A DNA stretch of 64,000 bases from Psychromonas algicola (GTDB lineage Bacteria > Pseudomonadota > Gammaproteobacteria > Enterobacterales > Psychromonadaceae). The position numbers were made by a program, and so were the translations under genes. Of this stretch, positions 40,125-50,886 are shown in pieces (within the stretch, counting starts at the first letter, position 1; each line of letters begins with the position of its first letter). Under the pieces are notes generated by a model, which saw only the letters and a program-made list of their open reading frames with translations, ran no database searches and was not told the origin of the DNA. The stretch covers positions 1-64,000 of the forward strand of contig NZ_SNUB01000005.1 in the NCBI RefSeq assembly GCF_004378355.1. Reading direction: 5' to 3'.

Positions 40125-41153
40125 TTATTGCTTCTTCAATCCACCTTGTATTTTATTTTCCACTCGCATTGCTTGTTTTGCATGTAACACCACTGCAACG
40201 CTGACTTTTTCATAAACGTTAATCACCATTAACTCGCCAATAACCTCACCTCTTAATTGATTGGGTTGAGAGATTAAAACTGAAAAAACAGAGCCTAATT
40301 TTAATTGCTCTCGTTTACCCTTATCAATTATGACAACATCCCATTGTGCAGCTTCTGTTTGGTTATCTTTAACAGCGAGTATATGTCCTTTCACATTGTG
40401 GGAGACAAGTCGGGGGACGAGATTGTTAAACACGTTTTCATATTCAGTAATAGGTGCAATTAAATCACCTTCTCGCGCTTCCTTAGTGCTTTTAATGAAA
40501 CGGTGCGATGTTACTTTCTGTCCCAAATGTACTTTTGGATTATTTGTCTCCAGTAATACTTTTGAATAACCAATAAATAGTAGTTCAGTGCCTAATGCTT
40601 CGCCAGTGAGCAAGTCTTTAAAAGTACTTCCTAAACGATAAACACCATATCTTTGATCTTGCTTGAACTGCCCTGCAGCATAAAAAATATCACCTTCGAT
40701 AAATCGAGTTTTTGTAGGGGTCATATTCACTAATCTAGGCATTGCTTGTAGTTGCTCTGGGTTAACAATTAGGTTGCCAGATACAAAATCCGCAAAGCTA
40801 GTGGTAGGAATGATTGAAATAGGATTTACCTTCTCTTGCAGTCTTGCATCTGGAGATAGCTTAATCTTTCGCTTGTAAGCTAATTGAGGTTCGTCTTTTA
40901 TCCAGTGCAGAGTTAATTGATCTCCGGGATAAATTAAATGAGGACTTTGTGTCGATTGATTTATTTGAGTTAGATTTTTCCATAGTTTGGGCCATAACAT
41001 TGGGTTATCTAATAAGTTGGCAGAAAGCTGCCATAACGTATCTCCTTCTTTTACAATGTAAGTTCGAGGTGATTTAGTTTCCAGCTCTTGCGCTTTAAGT
41101 GTTAATGACAACGCAATACCAGTGACAAATAACAGCATGAGTTTGTATTTCAT
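40125..41153 (-). CDS. LysM peptidoglycan-binding domain protein
   Basis: About 342 residues. An N-terminal signal peptide (MKYKLMLLFVTGIALSLTLKA) is followed by a LysM domain at about 30-80 (YIVKEGDTLWQLSANLL ... IYPGDQLTL) and a 250-residue unknown region that is rich in beta structure. Periplasmic, probably bound to peptidoglycan. The position between dprA and def is conserved in many gammaproteobacteria. Starts upstream (TTG 41180, ATG 41162) are possible, but ATG 41153 gives the cleanest signal peptide. Confidence 0.88.
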   Translation of the reverse strand: MKYKLMLLFVTGIALSLTLKAQELETKSPRTYIVKEGDTLWQLSANLLDNPMLWPKLWKNLTQINQSTQSPHLIYPGDQLTLHWIKDEPQLAYKRKIKLSPDARLQEKVNPISIIPTTSFADFVSGNLIVNPEQLQAMPRLVNMTPTKTRFIEGDIFYAAGQFKQDQRYGVYRLGSTFKDLLTGEALGTELLFIGYSKVLLETNNPKVHLGQKVTSHRFIKSTKEAREGDLIAPITEYENVFNNLVPRLVSHNVKGHILAVKDNQTEAAQWDVVIIDKGKREQLKLGSVFSVLISQPNQLRGEVIGELMVINVYEKVSVAVVLHAKQAMRVENKIQGGLKKQ

Positions 41154-41276
41154 TGCTCGCATTACCTTATTGTTCGTCAACCCAGTTAATAAATATAAGT
41201 AATAAAACTGTTTTTTGTAAAAGGAAATGACTAGAATTACCCTTCTTTAAAATATTAACCATGAGCTAAGAATATT

Positions 41277-41789
41277 ATGCCAATACTTGACGTTTTACAT
41301 TTTCCAGATGACCGTTTAAGAACAGTCGCTAAACCAGTTGAAGAAATCACACCAGAGATCAAGAAGTTAGTCGCTGATATGATCGAAACTATGTATGACG
41401 AAAATGGTGTTGGCTTAGCGGCAACACAGGTAAACGTACATCAACGCATCGTAGTTATTGATGTTTCTGATACGCGTGATCAACCAATGGCTTTAATTAA
41501 CCCAACGATTGTTGATACATCGGGTGTAGAAATCTCCGAAGAAGGTTGTTTATCTGTTCCAGATACTAATGCAGAAGTTGAGCGTGCTGAATTTGTGACA
41601 TTCGAATATTTAGATTTGGATGGCGAAAAACAAGTGATAGAAGCTGACGGTTTATTAGCGGTTTGTATTCAACACGAATTAGATCATTTAAAAGGTAAGC
41701 TGTTTATCGATTACTTATCGTCGTTAAAACAAAAGCGTATTAAAACCAAGTTAGAAAAACTAAAGCGTCAAAATAAAAAATTCGCATAA
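41277..41789 (+). CDS. def: Peptide deformylase
   Basis: Removes the formyl group from nascent proteins using Fe2+. 170 residues. The three family motifs are intact: GVGLAATQ (about 43-50), EGCLSVP with the metal Cys (about 89-95) and QHELDHLKG with both metal His. First gene of def-fmt-rsmB-trkA-trkH, divergent from the LysM/dprA cluster. Confidence 0.97.
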   Translation: MPILDVLHFPDDRLRTVAKPVEEITPEIKKLVADMIETMYDENGVGLAATQVNVHQRIVVIDVSDTRDQPMALINPTIVDTSGVEISEEGCLSVPDTNAEVERAEFVTFEYLDLDGEKQVIEADGLLAVCIQHELDHLKGKLFIDYLSSLKQKRIKTKLEKLKRQNKKFA

Positions 41790-41851
41790 ACCTTTGCTTT
41801 CAAATTTTTTATTTTTATAACGTGTCTAAACATATTATCTAAGGTTGTTCT

Positions 41852-42805
41852 TTGGAAAAGTTAAATATTATCTTCGCTGGTACGCCTGATTTTGCTGCTA
41901 ATCATTTACAAGCATTAATTGATGCTGACTTTAATGTTGTGGCGGTTTATAGCCAGCCAGACCGTCCAGCAGGGCGCGGCAAAAAACTAACGGCAAGTGC
42001 AGTAAAGGAAGTGGCTTTAGCTAATGATATTGCTGTTTATCAACCAGAAAACTTTAAACAAGCAGAAAGCGTAGAACAACTTGCTTCGTTAAATGCTGAC
42101 CTGATGATAGTGGTTGCCTACGGTTTAATTTTACCAAACAGTGTTTTAACCACACCGCGTTTAGGGTGCTTAAATGTACATGGTTCATTATTACCAAGAT
42201 GGCGAGGTGCAGCACCTTTCCAACGCGCTATTTGGGCGGGTGATAAAGAGACAGGTGTGACTATTATGCAAATGGACGAAGGCCTGGATACGGGCGATAT
42301 GCTTAAAAAAGTCACTTGCCCGATTGATGCCGATGAAACCAGTGCTTCTCTATATGCCAAAGTCGCCAAACAAGCACCATCAGTATTAATTGAAACCATT
42401 AAGCAATTACAAGCTGGTGAATTAACAGCAGAAAAGCAAGATGAAAGCTTAGCCACTTACGCGAAGAAACTAAGCAAGAGTGAAGCGTTAATTGATTGGA
42501 ATGATGACGCTGAGTTTATCGACCGTTGTATTCGTGCCTTTAACCCTTGGCCAATTAGTTATTTCGAATGGGCAGGGCAAGTTATTAAGGTGCATCAAGC
42601 TAAGATAGTAGCAAGCACAAGCAATGAACCAGCAGGCACCATAGTGAATGTTGATAAAAAGGGTATTCAAGTCGCGACTGGTAAAGGCGTACTTAACCTT
42701 GAAGTGATTCAGTTAGCAGGCAAAAAAGCCATGCCTGTACAAGATGTATTAAACTCCCGCCGTGAACTGTTTACCGTTTCTAGCAACTTACTCGAACAAG
42801 GTTAA
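41852..42805 (+). CDS. fmt: Methionyl-tRNA formyltransferase
   Basis: Formylates initiator Met-tRNA with 10-formyl-tetrahydrofolate. 317 residues. Rossmann domain starting [15 protein letters not shown], the catalytic loop [16 protein letters not shown] (Asn/His) and LDTGDML are present, then the OB-like C-terminal domain. The start is TTG at 41852 with AAGG 8 nt before it; no ATG fits. It follows def by 62 bp. Confidence 0.96.
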   Translation: MEKLNIIFAGTPDFAANHLQALIDADFNVVAVYSQPDRPAGRGKKLTASAVKEVALANDIAVYQPENFKQAESVEQLASLNADLMIVVAYGLILPNSVLTTPRLGCLNVHGSLLPRWRGAAPFQRAIWAGDKETGVTIMQMDEGLDTGDMLKKVTCPIDADETSASLYAKVAKQAPSVLIETIKQLQAGELTAEKQDESLATYAKKLSKSEALIDWNDDAEFIDRCIRAFNPWPISYFEWAGQVIKVHQAKIVASTSNEPAGTIVNVDKKGIQVATGKGVLNLEVIQLAGKKAMPVQDVLNSRRELFTVSSNLLEQG

Positions 42806-42810
42806 AGATA

Positions 42811-44109
42811 ATGAATGTACGTGCAATTGCGGCTAAAGTGTTAAATCAAGTAGTCGAAAAAGGGCAGTCATTATCGCAAGCATTGCCAGCTATTCAGCAA
42901 GACCTATCGCCTAAAGACAAAGCCTTAGTGCAAATGCTTTGTTACGGTGTGTTACGCACCCTTCCTCGTTTAGACTTCTTTTGTCGTTCGTTAATGAAAA
43001 AACCATTAACCGGCAAACAACGTGATTTACATTTTTTGATTCTGGTGGGGATTTACCAATTATTGTATACGCGCATTCCAAGTCATGCGGCAGTAGGAGA
43101 AACGGTTAATGGTGCGAAAGCGCTTAAAAAGCCCGCGTTAAAAGGGATGGTTAATGGCGTTTTAAGAAGTTTCTTACGTGAACAAGAAAGCCTGATTGAG
43201 CAAGCGGATCAACAACCTGCTTTATTATATTGTCATCCAAGTTGGCTAGTGAAACGTTTGCAAGCCGCTTATGGTGAAGAAAAAGCAGCGCAAATCATGA
43301 CTGAAAATAATCAGCAAGCACCGATGTGGTTACGCGTAAATTCACGTTTTCATGATCGTGAGCAATATCTTGATTTACTAAAAGCGCAGGATAAGGCCGC
43401 TGAAATTGCAGAGTTTAACGACAATGCATTGTGTTTAGAAAACGCCTGCGATGTGTATCAACTACCTGGCTTTGAAGAAGGTTGGGTCTCAGTGCAAGAT
43501 GGTGCCGCACAATTAGCCGCTCATTACTTAGATGCACAACCTAATGATTTAGTATTGGATGCCTGTTCCGCTCCGGGTGGAAAAACCGTTCATACATTAG
43601 AATTACAACCTGAGCTTAAGCAAATGGTTGCCGTTGATTTTGATGAAAAGCGTTTATTACGCGTAAAAGAAAACTTAGCACGTTTAAACTTACAAGCGAC
43701 TGTGATTCATGGTGACGCATCAAAACCTGACGACTGGTGGAATGGCGAACAGTTTGATCGTATCTTATGTGATGCGCCTTGTAGTGCAACTGGAGTTATA
43801 CGTCGTCATCCAGATATTCGTTGGTTACGACGTGATAGTGATATTAGTGAACTAGTGTCACTACAAAAAAATATTTTGAATGCATTGTGGAAAAAATTGA
43901 AACCGGGCGGCGTGTTGTTATATGCAACCTGTTCCATTTTGCCCGATGAAAACGATTTACAGATTAATGATTTCTTAAAAACAACAAGCGATGCATCATT
44001 GATTCCATTATCTACACAATATAATGAACAAGTAACACCTCGCCAAATTTTGCCAAATGAGCAAAAGATGGATGGTTTTTATTACGCAAAATTACAGAAA
44101 GCGTTATAA
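42811..44109 (+). CDS. rsmB: 16S rRNA (cytosine-967-C5)-methyltransferase RsmB
   Basis: 432 residues. N-terminal NusB-like RNA-binding domain (1-150), then the AdoMet domain with DACSAPGGKTVHTLEL (about 249-264), the motif IV DAPCSATGVIRRHPDIRW and the nucleophile motif YATCSI. Starts 5 bp after fmt in the usual order. Confidence 0.96.
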   Translation: MNVRAIAAKVLNQVVEKGQSLSQALPAIQQDLSPKDKALVQMLCYGVLRTLPRLDFFCRSLMKKPLTGKQRDLHFLILVGIYQLLYTRIPSHAAVGETVNGAKALKKPALKGMVNGVLRSFLREQESLIEQADQQPALLYCHPSWLVKRLQAAYGEEKAAQIMTENNQQAPMWLRVNSRFHDREQYLDLLKAQDKAAEIAEFNDNALCLENACDVYQLPGFEEGWVSVQDGAAQLAAHYLDAQPNDLVLDACSAPGGKTVHTLELQPELKQMVAVDFDEKRLLRVKENLARLNLQATVIHGDASKPDDWWNGEQFDRILCDAPCSATGVIRRHPDIRWLRRDSDISELVSLQKNILNALWKKLKPGGVLLYATCSILPDENDLQINDFLKTTSDASLIPLSTQYNEQVTPRQILPNEQKMDGFYYAKLQKAL

Positions 44110-44160
44110 CTCTGTAAGCGATCAAGTATCGACGCGTAAATTGATAAGCAGTGAGATGAC

Positions 44161-45537
44161 ATGAAAATTATTATTTTAGGTGCAGGACAAGTTGGCGCTT
44201 CTTTAGCTGAAAACTTAGTTGGCGAAAATAACGATATTACCGTGGTTGATGAAAATCACGAAGCGCTTCAAGAACTGCAAGACCGTTTCGATTTACGTGT
44301 TGTACAAGGTAGCGCATCAAGTCCTCAAACATTAGGTGATGCCGGCGCAATTGATGCCGATATGCTAATTGCCGTGACCAATAGCGATGAAGTGAATATG
44401 GTGGCTTGCCAAATCGCTTTTACCTTATTTAATGTACCTAAAAAAATTGCGCGTATTCGTTCTCAAAGTGTCGTAATGCACGAGAAAGAGCTATTCAATA
44501 AAGACGCTTTTCCTATTGACCACATTATCGCGCCAGAAAAGTTAGTGAGTGATTACATTGCACAGCTAATTGAATATCCAGGGGCAATGCAGGTTGCTAA
44601 CTTTGCAAATGGTAAAGTGGGTTTAGTGGCTATTCGAGCTTATTACGGTGGTTCTTTAGTAGGAAGCGCACTATCAGCGCTAAAAGAACATATGCCAAAT
44701 ATCGAAGCGCGTGTTGCCGCTATTTTTAGACGTGGTAAAGCGATTCGCCCACAGGGTACAACCATTATCGAAGCTGATGATGAAGTCTTCTTTATTACAG
44801 CAAGTCCAAATATCCGCGCCATTATGGGTGAAATGCAAAAGCTTGAGCATCCTTATAAACGCATTATGATTGTGGGTGGTGGTTATATTGGTGAAAGCCT
44901 TGCGAGACGTTTAGAAAAAGAAAACTCAGTGAAGTTAATTGAAAAAGACTTCCGTCGAGCAGAATATTTATCTGAAACCTTATCTAATACTATCGTCTTT
45001 TGTGGTGACTCTTCAGATCAAGATTTGTTATTAGAAGAGCATATTGAGCAGACCGATCTGTTTATTACTGTGACCAATGACGATGAAGCCAATATTATGT
45101 CTGCGATGTTGGCAAAACGTTTAGGTGCACGAAAAGCCATGGTGCTCATTCAACGTAATGCTTATGTGGATTTGATCCAAGGTAATATCCTTGATATCGC
45201 GATTTCTCCGCAACAAGCAACCTTGTCTGCACTGTTAACACACGTTCGTAAAGCCGATTTAAAGCACGTTTATTCATTACGTGAAGGATTTGCCGAAGCC
45301 ATTGAGATTGTCGCTCGTGGTGACAAAATGACGTCTAAAGTCGTCGGCAAAGAGTTGTCTGAACTGAAGCTGCCAAAAGGGACTAGTGTTGGTGCGATTG
45401 TACGTGACGAACAAGTATTAATTGCCCACGATGACACCGTCATTGAAAGTGATGATCATGTGATATTGTTCCTAGTGAACAAAAAATACATCAGTGACAT
45501 CGAAAAATTATTCCAACCAAGTCCGTTCTTCTTATAA
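44161..45537 (+). CDS. trkA: Trk potassium uptake regulatory subunit TrkA
   Basis: Cytoplasmic NAD(H)-binding gating protein of the Trk K+ uptake system. 458 residues in two tandem RCK halves, each with a Rossmann loop: [13 protein letters not shown] at residue 7 and [15 protein letters not shown] at about 239, each followed by a TrkA-C domain. It lies just before trkH, its membrane partner. Confidence 0.96.
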   Translation: MKIIILGAGQVGASLAENLVGENNDITVVDENHEALQELQDRFDLRVVQGSASSPQTLGDAGAIDADMLIAVTNSDEVNMVACQIAFTLFNVPKKIARIRSQSVVMHEKELFNKDAFPIDHIIAPEKLVSDYIAQLIEYPGAMQVANFANGKVGLVAIRAYYGGSLVGSALSALKEHMPNIEARVAAIFRRGKAIRPQGTTIIEADDEVFFITASPNIRAIMGEMQKLEHPYKRIMIVGGGYIGESLARRLEKENSVKLIEKDFRRAEYLSETLSNTIVFCGDSSDQDLLLEEHIEQTDLFITVTNDDEANIMSAMLAKRLGARKAMVLIQRNAYVDLIQGNILDIAISPQQATLSALLTHVRKADLKHVYSLREGFAEAIEIVARGDKMTSKVVGKELSELKLPKGTSVGAIVRDEQVLIAHDDTVIESDDHVILFLVNKKYISDIEKLFQPSPFFL

Positions 45538-45547
45538 GCATTCGTTT

Positions 45548-46993
45548 ATGAATTATCGTCCGCTGTTTTTTATCACGGGATTAGTATTGTCGAAAATGGC
45601 AGTATTTATGTATTTCCCTATGATTCTAGCGTTTTACACTAATACGCTGGGTGGGATTGAATTTGTTTTTTCAATCGTGATAACGCACATCGCCTCTATC
45701 TTTTTTCTTTATATAGGTGATGAAAAACATCGCTCGCATTTAGGTGTGAGGGAAATGTTTTTATTAACCACTGGAGTCTGGGTTCTAGCGAGTTTATTTG
45801 CTGCTTTGCCCTTTGTGTTTATCGAACACATTAGTTATACCGATGCCTTTTTTGAAACCATGTCAGGGATCACCACAACGGGAAGTACTGTATTACATGG
45901 TTTAGATAATATGCCGCAAAGCATTCTATTATGGCGATCCATTTTACAATGGTTAGGCGGTGTTGGTTTCATCGTGATGGGTGTAGCTATTTTACCTTTC
46001 TTAAATGTGGGAGGTATGCGTTTATTCCAAACCGAATCTTCAGATTGGTCAGACAAAGCGGAATCTAAAACCCGTCGTGTCGCGCTTGATATTCTATTGG
46101 TTTATATCGCACTTACCTTCTGTTGTTATATTGGATACCGACTTTCTGGTATGCATAGCTTTGATGCGGTTAATCATGCTATGACAACCATCTCGACTGG
46201 TGGTTATTCAACTTCAGATGGATCAATGGGACACTTTTCTACCTTTGCGCATTGGAATGCTATTGTCTTTATGTTTTTAGGTGGTTTGCCCTTCTTATTA
46301 TTGATCCGAGCGGTTACTAAAAAATCACTGAAACCCTTATGGCAAGATGCGCAAATTCTTGGCTTCTTAAAGTTAGTTTTATTTTGTGCATTAAGTTTAA
46401 GTATTTACCTGATAGTTACCCACCAATTCTCTTGGCTAGATGCAATCCGCCTTAGCTTATTTAATGTGGTTTCTGTGGTCACAACGACAGGGTTTGGCTT
46501 GGATGATTTTTTGACTTGGGGGGATTTCAGTATCGTTATCTTCTTTGGTCTGTTATTTACAGGTGCTTGTTCTGGGTCGACGGCTGGTGGTATTAAAATC
46601 TTCCGCTTTCAAATTGCCTTTGCACTATTAAAACGCCAATTAATGTTATTAATGCATCCACATGCTTTATTCCCTCAGAAGTATAATAATCGTAATGTGA
46701 GCGATGAAATCTTACGTTCTTTGATTGCTTTTGTGATGGCTTATATCGCCACTATCGTTGCCGCAACTTTATTGCTTGCTCTGTTTGGCTCTCCAGCAAT
46801 GACAGCATTAACCGCATCTATTACTGCTGTATCAAATGTTGGTCCGGGCTTAGTGGCTGAAATTGGTCCATCGGGTAATTTTGCTGCATTACCTAATGCT
46901 TCTAAATGGGTGTTATCGATTTGTATGCTGATGGGGCGTTTAGAAATATTAACCGTTGCGGTAATGCTAACGCGTCATTTCTGGCGTCGTTAA
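45548..46993 (+). CDS. trkH: Trk potassium transporter TrkH
   Basis: Membrane pore subunit of Trk. 481 residues from ATG 45548, ten membrane segments in four M1-P-M2 repeats. Selectivity-loop segments are visible as TTTGST, STGGYST, TTTGFG and SNVGPG. A longer frame starts at 45494 inside trkA and adds 18 polar residues, so I favour the later ATG, which begins with MNYRPLFF as in relatives. The ribosome site is weak, so translation may depend on trkA. Confidence 0.94.
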   Translation: MNYRPLFFITGLVLSKMAVFMYFPMILAFYTNTLGGIEFVFSIVITHIASIFFLYIGDEKHRSHLGVREMFLLTTGVWVLASLFAALPFVFIEHISYTDAFFETMSGITTTGSTVLHGLDNMPQSILLWRSILQWLGGVGFIVMGVAILPFLNVGGMRLFQTESSDWSDKAESKTRRVALDILLVYIALTFCCYIGYRLSGMHSFDAVNHAMTTISTGGYSTSDGSMGHFSTFAHWNAIVFMFLGGLPFLLLIRAVTKKSLKPLWQDAQILGFLKLVLFCALSLSIYLIVTHQFSWLDAIRLSLFNVVSVVTTTGFGLDDFLTWGDFSIVIFFGLLFTGACSGSTAGGIKIFRFQIAFALLKRQLMLLMHPHALFPQKYNNRNVSDEILRSLIAFVMAYIATIVAATLLLALFGSPAMTALTASITAVSNVGPGLVAEIGPSGNFAALPNASKWVLSICMLMGRLEILTVAVMLTRHFWRR

Positions 46994-47145
46994 AAAGTAA
47001 TAGCATCGACTCTGGTTTTATGAAGCTAGTTGTTAGTCATTGATTGTTTCACTTAATGTCGTTCGTGGTTATGGCTGAAAAACTGAATCGTTTTTCTAAA
47101 AAATCATAGGATAAAGTTTTTCTTGATGGTGGTGAAAATAAAATA

Positions 47146-47622
47146 ATGAACAGTGCAGAACTAAGTCAAAAAATATTGCAGCTTACTCAGATAAAAACTG
47201 ACTACCTTGCCAATATTTCAAAAATACTAAACGTGAAGCTGCATCGGGTTGAGCAAGTTGAAGATCCCTTTCTATTAATACCTATACCTACAAATATCGA
47301 GTTATATCAGTCAAAAGACTTTGATAACGGCTCTTTGTTACGCTCAGTTGAAGCTAAGATATTTACCAGAGACAGTGAAAATATAGGTACTCTTTCCCTA
47401 TCGCTAGTTGAAGGGGAGAATATTTACGTTGAAGAGTTAATTGATGGGGCTTCTTTAACTAAAGCGGACACGCAGATCACTCAGATTATTCCTGAGATTG
47501 ACTCATGTCTTATTACCTATCCGGTTAATGGTAATCATGTGATCTTTTATCAAAAAATAGCTGATAACTACAAGTTAACAGATATCATTATAAATACAGT
47601 GAAGGTAAACCATCCAAGCTGA
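47146..47622 (+). CDS. Hypothetical protein, 158 aa
   Basis: I do not recognise this gene. It encodes an acidic soluble protein without signal peptide, membrane segment or Cys-rich motif. The first 40 residues are helical and the rest alternates short strands. Codon use resembles its neighbours. It stands alone, 150 bp after trkH and convergent with the VOC gene. The ribosome site is poor (GGTGG about 14 nt before ATG). Confidence 0.6.
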   Translation: MNSAELSQKILQLTQIKTDYLANISKILNVKLHRVEQVEDPFLLIPIPTNIELYQSKDFDNGSLLRSVEAKIFTRDSENIGTLSLSLVEGENIYVEELIDGASLTKADTQITQIIPEIDSCLITYPVNGNHVIFYQKIADNYKLTDIIINTVKVNHPS

Positions 47623-47681
47623 GTTTTCTCTTATCAATGATTATTTTAAGCAATAACTGGCGAACCCATTTTTAAAGCAAA

Positions 47682-47715
47682 ACAGTCAACCTCGTTGCAA
47701 TGAGATTGACTGTTA
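47682..47715 (-). terminator. Terminator of the VOC gene
   Basis: AACAGTCAA and TTGACTGTT form the outer arms, with CTC/GAG inside, followed on the minus strand by TTTTGCTTT. It lies just after the VOC stop, between convergent genes. Confidence 0.7.
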
Positions 47716-47723
47716 GTGACTCA

Positions 47724-48233
47724 TTACTTACTTGCGTAAGCGCCACTAGCATAATGTAATTCGTAGCTGTGGCTGTAAATTTCCAAGATATTACCGAATG
47801 GGTCTTCCATATAAATCATGCGGTAAGGTTTTTCGCCTGGGTAATAGTAACGTGGTTCTTTCATGCGACGCTTTCCACCAGCAGCAACGATTTTATCGGC
47901 TAACTCTTCAACATTTGGATCTTGAACGCAGAAGTGGAAGATACCTGTTTTCCAGTATTCAAAGTTATCTTCAGGATTCTCTTGGTTTTTGAATTCAAAT
48001 AACTCAACGCCAATGCGATCGCCTGTCGATAAGTGCGCAATACGGAAACGTTCCCAACCTGCACCAAATACATCGGTACACATTTCACCAATCGCGCTAT
48101 CATCTTCAACAACATCGCTTGGCGCCATGATGGTGTACCAACCTAATACTTCAGTATAAAATTTTACTGCCGCTTCTAAATCCGGTACCGAAATACCAAT
48201 ATGTGAAAAACTACGTGGGTAAGCATTACTCAT
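47724..48233 (-). CDS. VOC-family (glyoxalase/bleomycin-resistance-like) metalloenzyme
   Basis: 169 residues in two beta-alpha-beta-beta-beta modules. The candidate metal ligands are His11 (FSHIGIS), Glu77 (GVELFEF), His100 (FHFCVQ) and Glu151 (GNILEIYS), the full His-Glu-His-Glu set of an active VOC enzyme. The substrate is unknown; lactoylglutathione lyase-like or ring-cleavage activity cannot be separated by eye. It is divergent from a LysR gene, which probably regulates it. Confidence 0.88.
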   Translation of the reverse strand: MSNAYPRSFSHIGISVPDLEAAVKFYTEVLGWYTIMAPSDVVEDDSAIGEMCTDVFGAGWERFRIAHLSTGDRIGVELFEFKNQENPEDNFEYWKTGIFHFCVQDPNVEELADKIVAAGGKRRMKEPRYYYPGEKPYRMIYMEDPFGNILEIYSHSYELHYASGAYASK

Positions 48234-48377
48234 TATTTATCTCCTTTTAATGAACCTGTTTAAGTTAGGAAGATAATAAAGAACAATGAATGGTATGTTA
48301 AATTATCATTTGTTATCACTTTAATAATATTTTGTTATGATGTGGTTTTGGATAAAAGCCCTCAAAGAGAATTTAAA

Positions 48378-49262
48378 ATGATCAATCAAAAGCATTTAAC
48401 GACGTTTATGAAACTGGTTGAGACAGGGCATTTCACTAAAACCGCGGATCAGTTGTTTATGACGCAACCGGGTGTGACTCAGCATATAAAAAAACTGGAG
48501 CAACACTTTGATACTTTATTGTTGCAGCGTTATGGTAAACGGTTTGAGTTAACGCTAGCGGGAGAAAAACTCTATCAAACAGGTTTAACGATGCGCTCTT
48601 TAGAAGATCAGTTAAGCGAGCAAATTAATCAAGATGATCCAAACCAAGGCAATTGTTCACTTGCCTGTTCAGGCTCTATCGCAAGCTTTTTATATCCGCA
48701 TTTTATTAAGCAGCAAACATTACATCCTCAGTTAACCATTTCCGTAGAAGCTGCGCCGAATAAAAATATCATTAATGACTTATTAACTAACCAAGTTGAC
48801 CTTGGCATTGTTACCGTTGAAACGTTTCATGAACAATTAAAGCAAACATTAGTGGGCGTTGAAGAGCTGCAATTAGTGTTACCAGCAAGCATTGAAGTGA
48901 ATGCAGAATGCGGATTTAAAGAGCTGAATCAAATAGGTTTTATTAATCATCCAGACGGATTACATTTTATAGAAAAAGTGTTTTCAGCGAATTTTAAGGA
49001 AGAATACAAAGGAGCGGAAAGTTTAAACATCAAAGGTTATGTTAATCAGTTACAACAAATACTCTTGCCTGTTGCTGAAGGAGTGGGTTTTACAGTGTTA
49101 CCCAAACGTGCTGTTTTACAGTTTGAGCAACAATCTAAATTGCGTGTTTTTCCCTTACAGCAAAGCGTTCAAGAGGCTTTATATTTAACTCAAAAACGTT
49201 ACCGACAATTGCCTATACGTTACCAATGGTTTGAGAATAAAATTAAAACGCTATTAGTTTAG
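48378..49262 (+). CDS. LysR-family transcriptional regulator
   Basis: 294 residues from ATG 48378, preceded by AAAGAGA. The N-terminal helix-turn-helix (FTKTADQLFMTQPGVTQHIKKLE, split here at about 18-40) has the LysR signature; the effector domain follows. It is divergent from the VOC gene across about 140 bp, so that gene is the likely target. Its last 9 bp overlap the end of rmuC on the other strand. Confidence 0.9.
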   Translation: MINQKHLTTFMKLVETGHFTKTADQLFMTQPGVTQHIKKLEQHFDTLLLQRYGKRFELTLAGEKLYQTGLTMRSLEDQLSEQINQDDPNQGNCSLACSGSIASFLYPHFIKQQTLHPQLTISVEAAPNKNIINDLLTNQVDLGIVTVETFHEQLKQTLVGVEELQLVLPASIEVNAECGFKELNQIGFINHPDGLHFIEKVFSANFKEEYKGAESLNIKGYVNQLQQILLPVAEGVGFTVLPKRAVLQFEQQSKLRVFPLQQSVQEALYLTQKRYRQLPIRYQWFENKIKTLLV

Positions 49263-50633
49263 CTGTTTATCGTCCGCATCACTTACCGATTTATCTGATT
49301 GATTATGCTCAGTGAGTTGTTCTGCTATTGGTCGTTTAATCGGTACGCCTAAACCTTTTAGTTGTTCTGCTTGTTGAATCAAATTGCCTCGACCTGAGCT
49401 CAACTGCTTAACTGCGCTGGTATAGGTTTTCTGCGCTTTATCTAACTGCGAACCCACTTCTAAAAAGCTATCGCTGAATAAGCGTAACTTATCGTATAAC
49501 TTACTGGCTTGCTGCGCGATCAGTTGTCCATTCTTCTCTTGATGCTCAAAACGCCATAGGTTTTCAATGGTTCGCAAAGCAATCATCAAGTTACTTGGAC
49601 TTGCCAGTAGAATATTATGATCTAACGCTAATTGCACTAAACTTGGGTCGTGATCTAAGGCGCTGATAAAGGCTGGCTCAACGGCAACAAAGAGCAACAC
49701 ATAATCTAATGTATTGGTGCCAATTAAATCCTGATAGTCTTTTTTGCCTAAGCCTCTAATATGTTGACGAATGGATAAACAATGCGCCTCAATCGCTTGC
49801 TTCTGCTCGGAGACATCTTGGCTATTAAAATAACGTTCGTAGGCAACCAAAGACACTTTAGAGTCGATAATAATATGGCGTTGTTGCGGTAAATTAACCA
49901 CCACATCGGGTAAGAATCGCTGCCCTTCCGTATCTTTCAAATTCACTTGTGTTTGGTATTCATGGCCTTCGCGTAAACCTGAGTTTTCTAAAATACGCTG
50001 TAAAACCACTTCACCCCAATTACCTTGTTGCTTGTTATCGCCTTTTAACGCATTGGTTAGATTTTGTGTCTCCTGATGCATCAAGCTATTTAAGTTAGCG
50101 AGTTGGTCAATTTCACGTTTCAAGTTAAAGCGTTCTTTGCTTTCATTAATATAACAATCGTTAACCTGTTTCTTAAACCCTTCCAATTGCGTGCTTAAAG
50201 GATCTAATAACTGTTTGATGGATTGCTCATTAAGCTGCTTAAACTGCGTAGATTTGTCTTGGAAAATGCGTTGCGATAACACTTCAAACTGTTGGCTTAA
50301 CTTCGCCTCTGTGGCTTGTTGGTCCTTTAAACGCTGTTCGCCAGCTTGTAAACGCACGTCAGATTCTCTAAGCCGAGAAGTGAGTTTATTTACCTGTATT
50401 TGTAAGCTTTCGTTATGCAAGGTTAAATCTTCAATTTGAACTTGTTGTTGTTGGCTCAATTGCGTTTGATGCTCAAGGTTTTGTTCAGCTAATTTAAACT
50501 CAAGATGCTGTGAGATTAATTTCTGTTTATTACGCGAATAGGCGATCACAACCAATAATAAAACAACAAACAGCGAGCCACTTAACATAAAAAGTAAAAG
50601 CTGAATATTATTAACAATCAGATCCATTGGCAT
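49254..50633 (-). CDS. rmuC: DNA recombination protein RmuC
   Basis: 459 residues. An N-terminal membrane anchor (about 10-30), a long Gln-rich coiled coil (about 40-190), then the RmuC nuclease-like domain with NWGEVVLQRILENSGLREG and a DSKVSL...YERY segment resembling PD-(D/E)XK. RmuC limits inversions at short repeats. It is followed by nothing on its strand; its 3' end overlaps lysR by 9 bp. The first codons lie 1 bp after the preceding small membrane gene. Confidence 0.92.
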   Translation of the reverse strand: MPMDLIVNNIQLLLFMLSGSLFVVLLLVVIAYSRNKQKLISQHLEFKLAEQNLEHQTQLSQQQQVQIEDLTLHNESLQIQVNKLTSRLRESDVRLQAGEQRLKDQQATEAKLSQQFEVLSQRIFQDKSTQFKQLNEQSIKQLLDPLSTQLEGFKKQVNDCYINESKERFNLKREIDQLANLNSLMHQETQNLTNALKGDNKQQGNWGEVVLQRILENSGLREGHEYQTQVNLKDTEGQRFLPDVVVNLPQQRHIIIDSKVSLVAYERYFNSQDVSEQKQAIEAHCLSIRQHIRGLGKKDYQDLIGTNTLDYVLLFVAVEPAFISALDHDPSLVQLALDHNILLASPSNLMIALRTIENLWRFEHQEKNGQLIAQQASKLYDKLRLFSDSFLEVGSQLDKAQKTYTSAVKQLSSGRGNLIQQAEQLKGLGVPIKRPIAEQLTEHNQSDKSVSDADDKQLN

Positions 50634-50634
50634 T

Positions 50635-50886
50635 TTAGTATTCCAATTTTTTCAAAATAGTTTTAACGAACGGGTTTAATCGATTCCAACATAATAAAAA
50701 AGCAAGGTAGAGTGCTAACACTAACCATTTGTGTATGTTTTTGCCTTGGTCCAAATCAGCAAAGCTAAATGGCGTATAGCAGGTGTCTATAATTTTAATA
50801 TAGAAAAAAATAATAATTGGAATAATAAGGACGGTGAGTAATTTCCAGATTAAAGACAATATTTGATTAAGCGAGTGATTAAACAT
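50635..50886 (-). CDS. Small inner-membrane protein, unknown
   Basis: 83 residues with two predicted membrane helices (about 10-33 and 51-72) and a short periplasmic or cytoplasmic loop. I do not recognise a family. It ends 1 bp before rmuC begins, so the two are co-transcribed and perhaps translationally coupled. Two ATG codons compete; 50886 puts the helix at a normal distance. Confidence 0.6.
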   Translation of the reverse strand: MFNHSLNQILSLIWKLLTVLIIPIIIFFYIKIIDTCYTPFSFADLDQGKNIHKWLVLALYLAFLLCWNRLNPFVKTILKKLEY

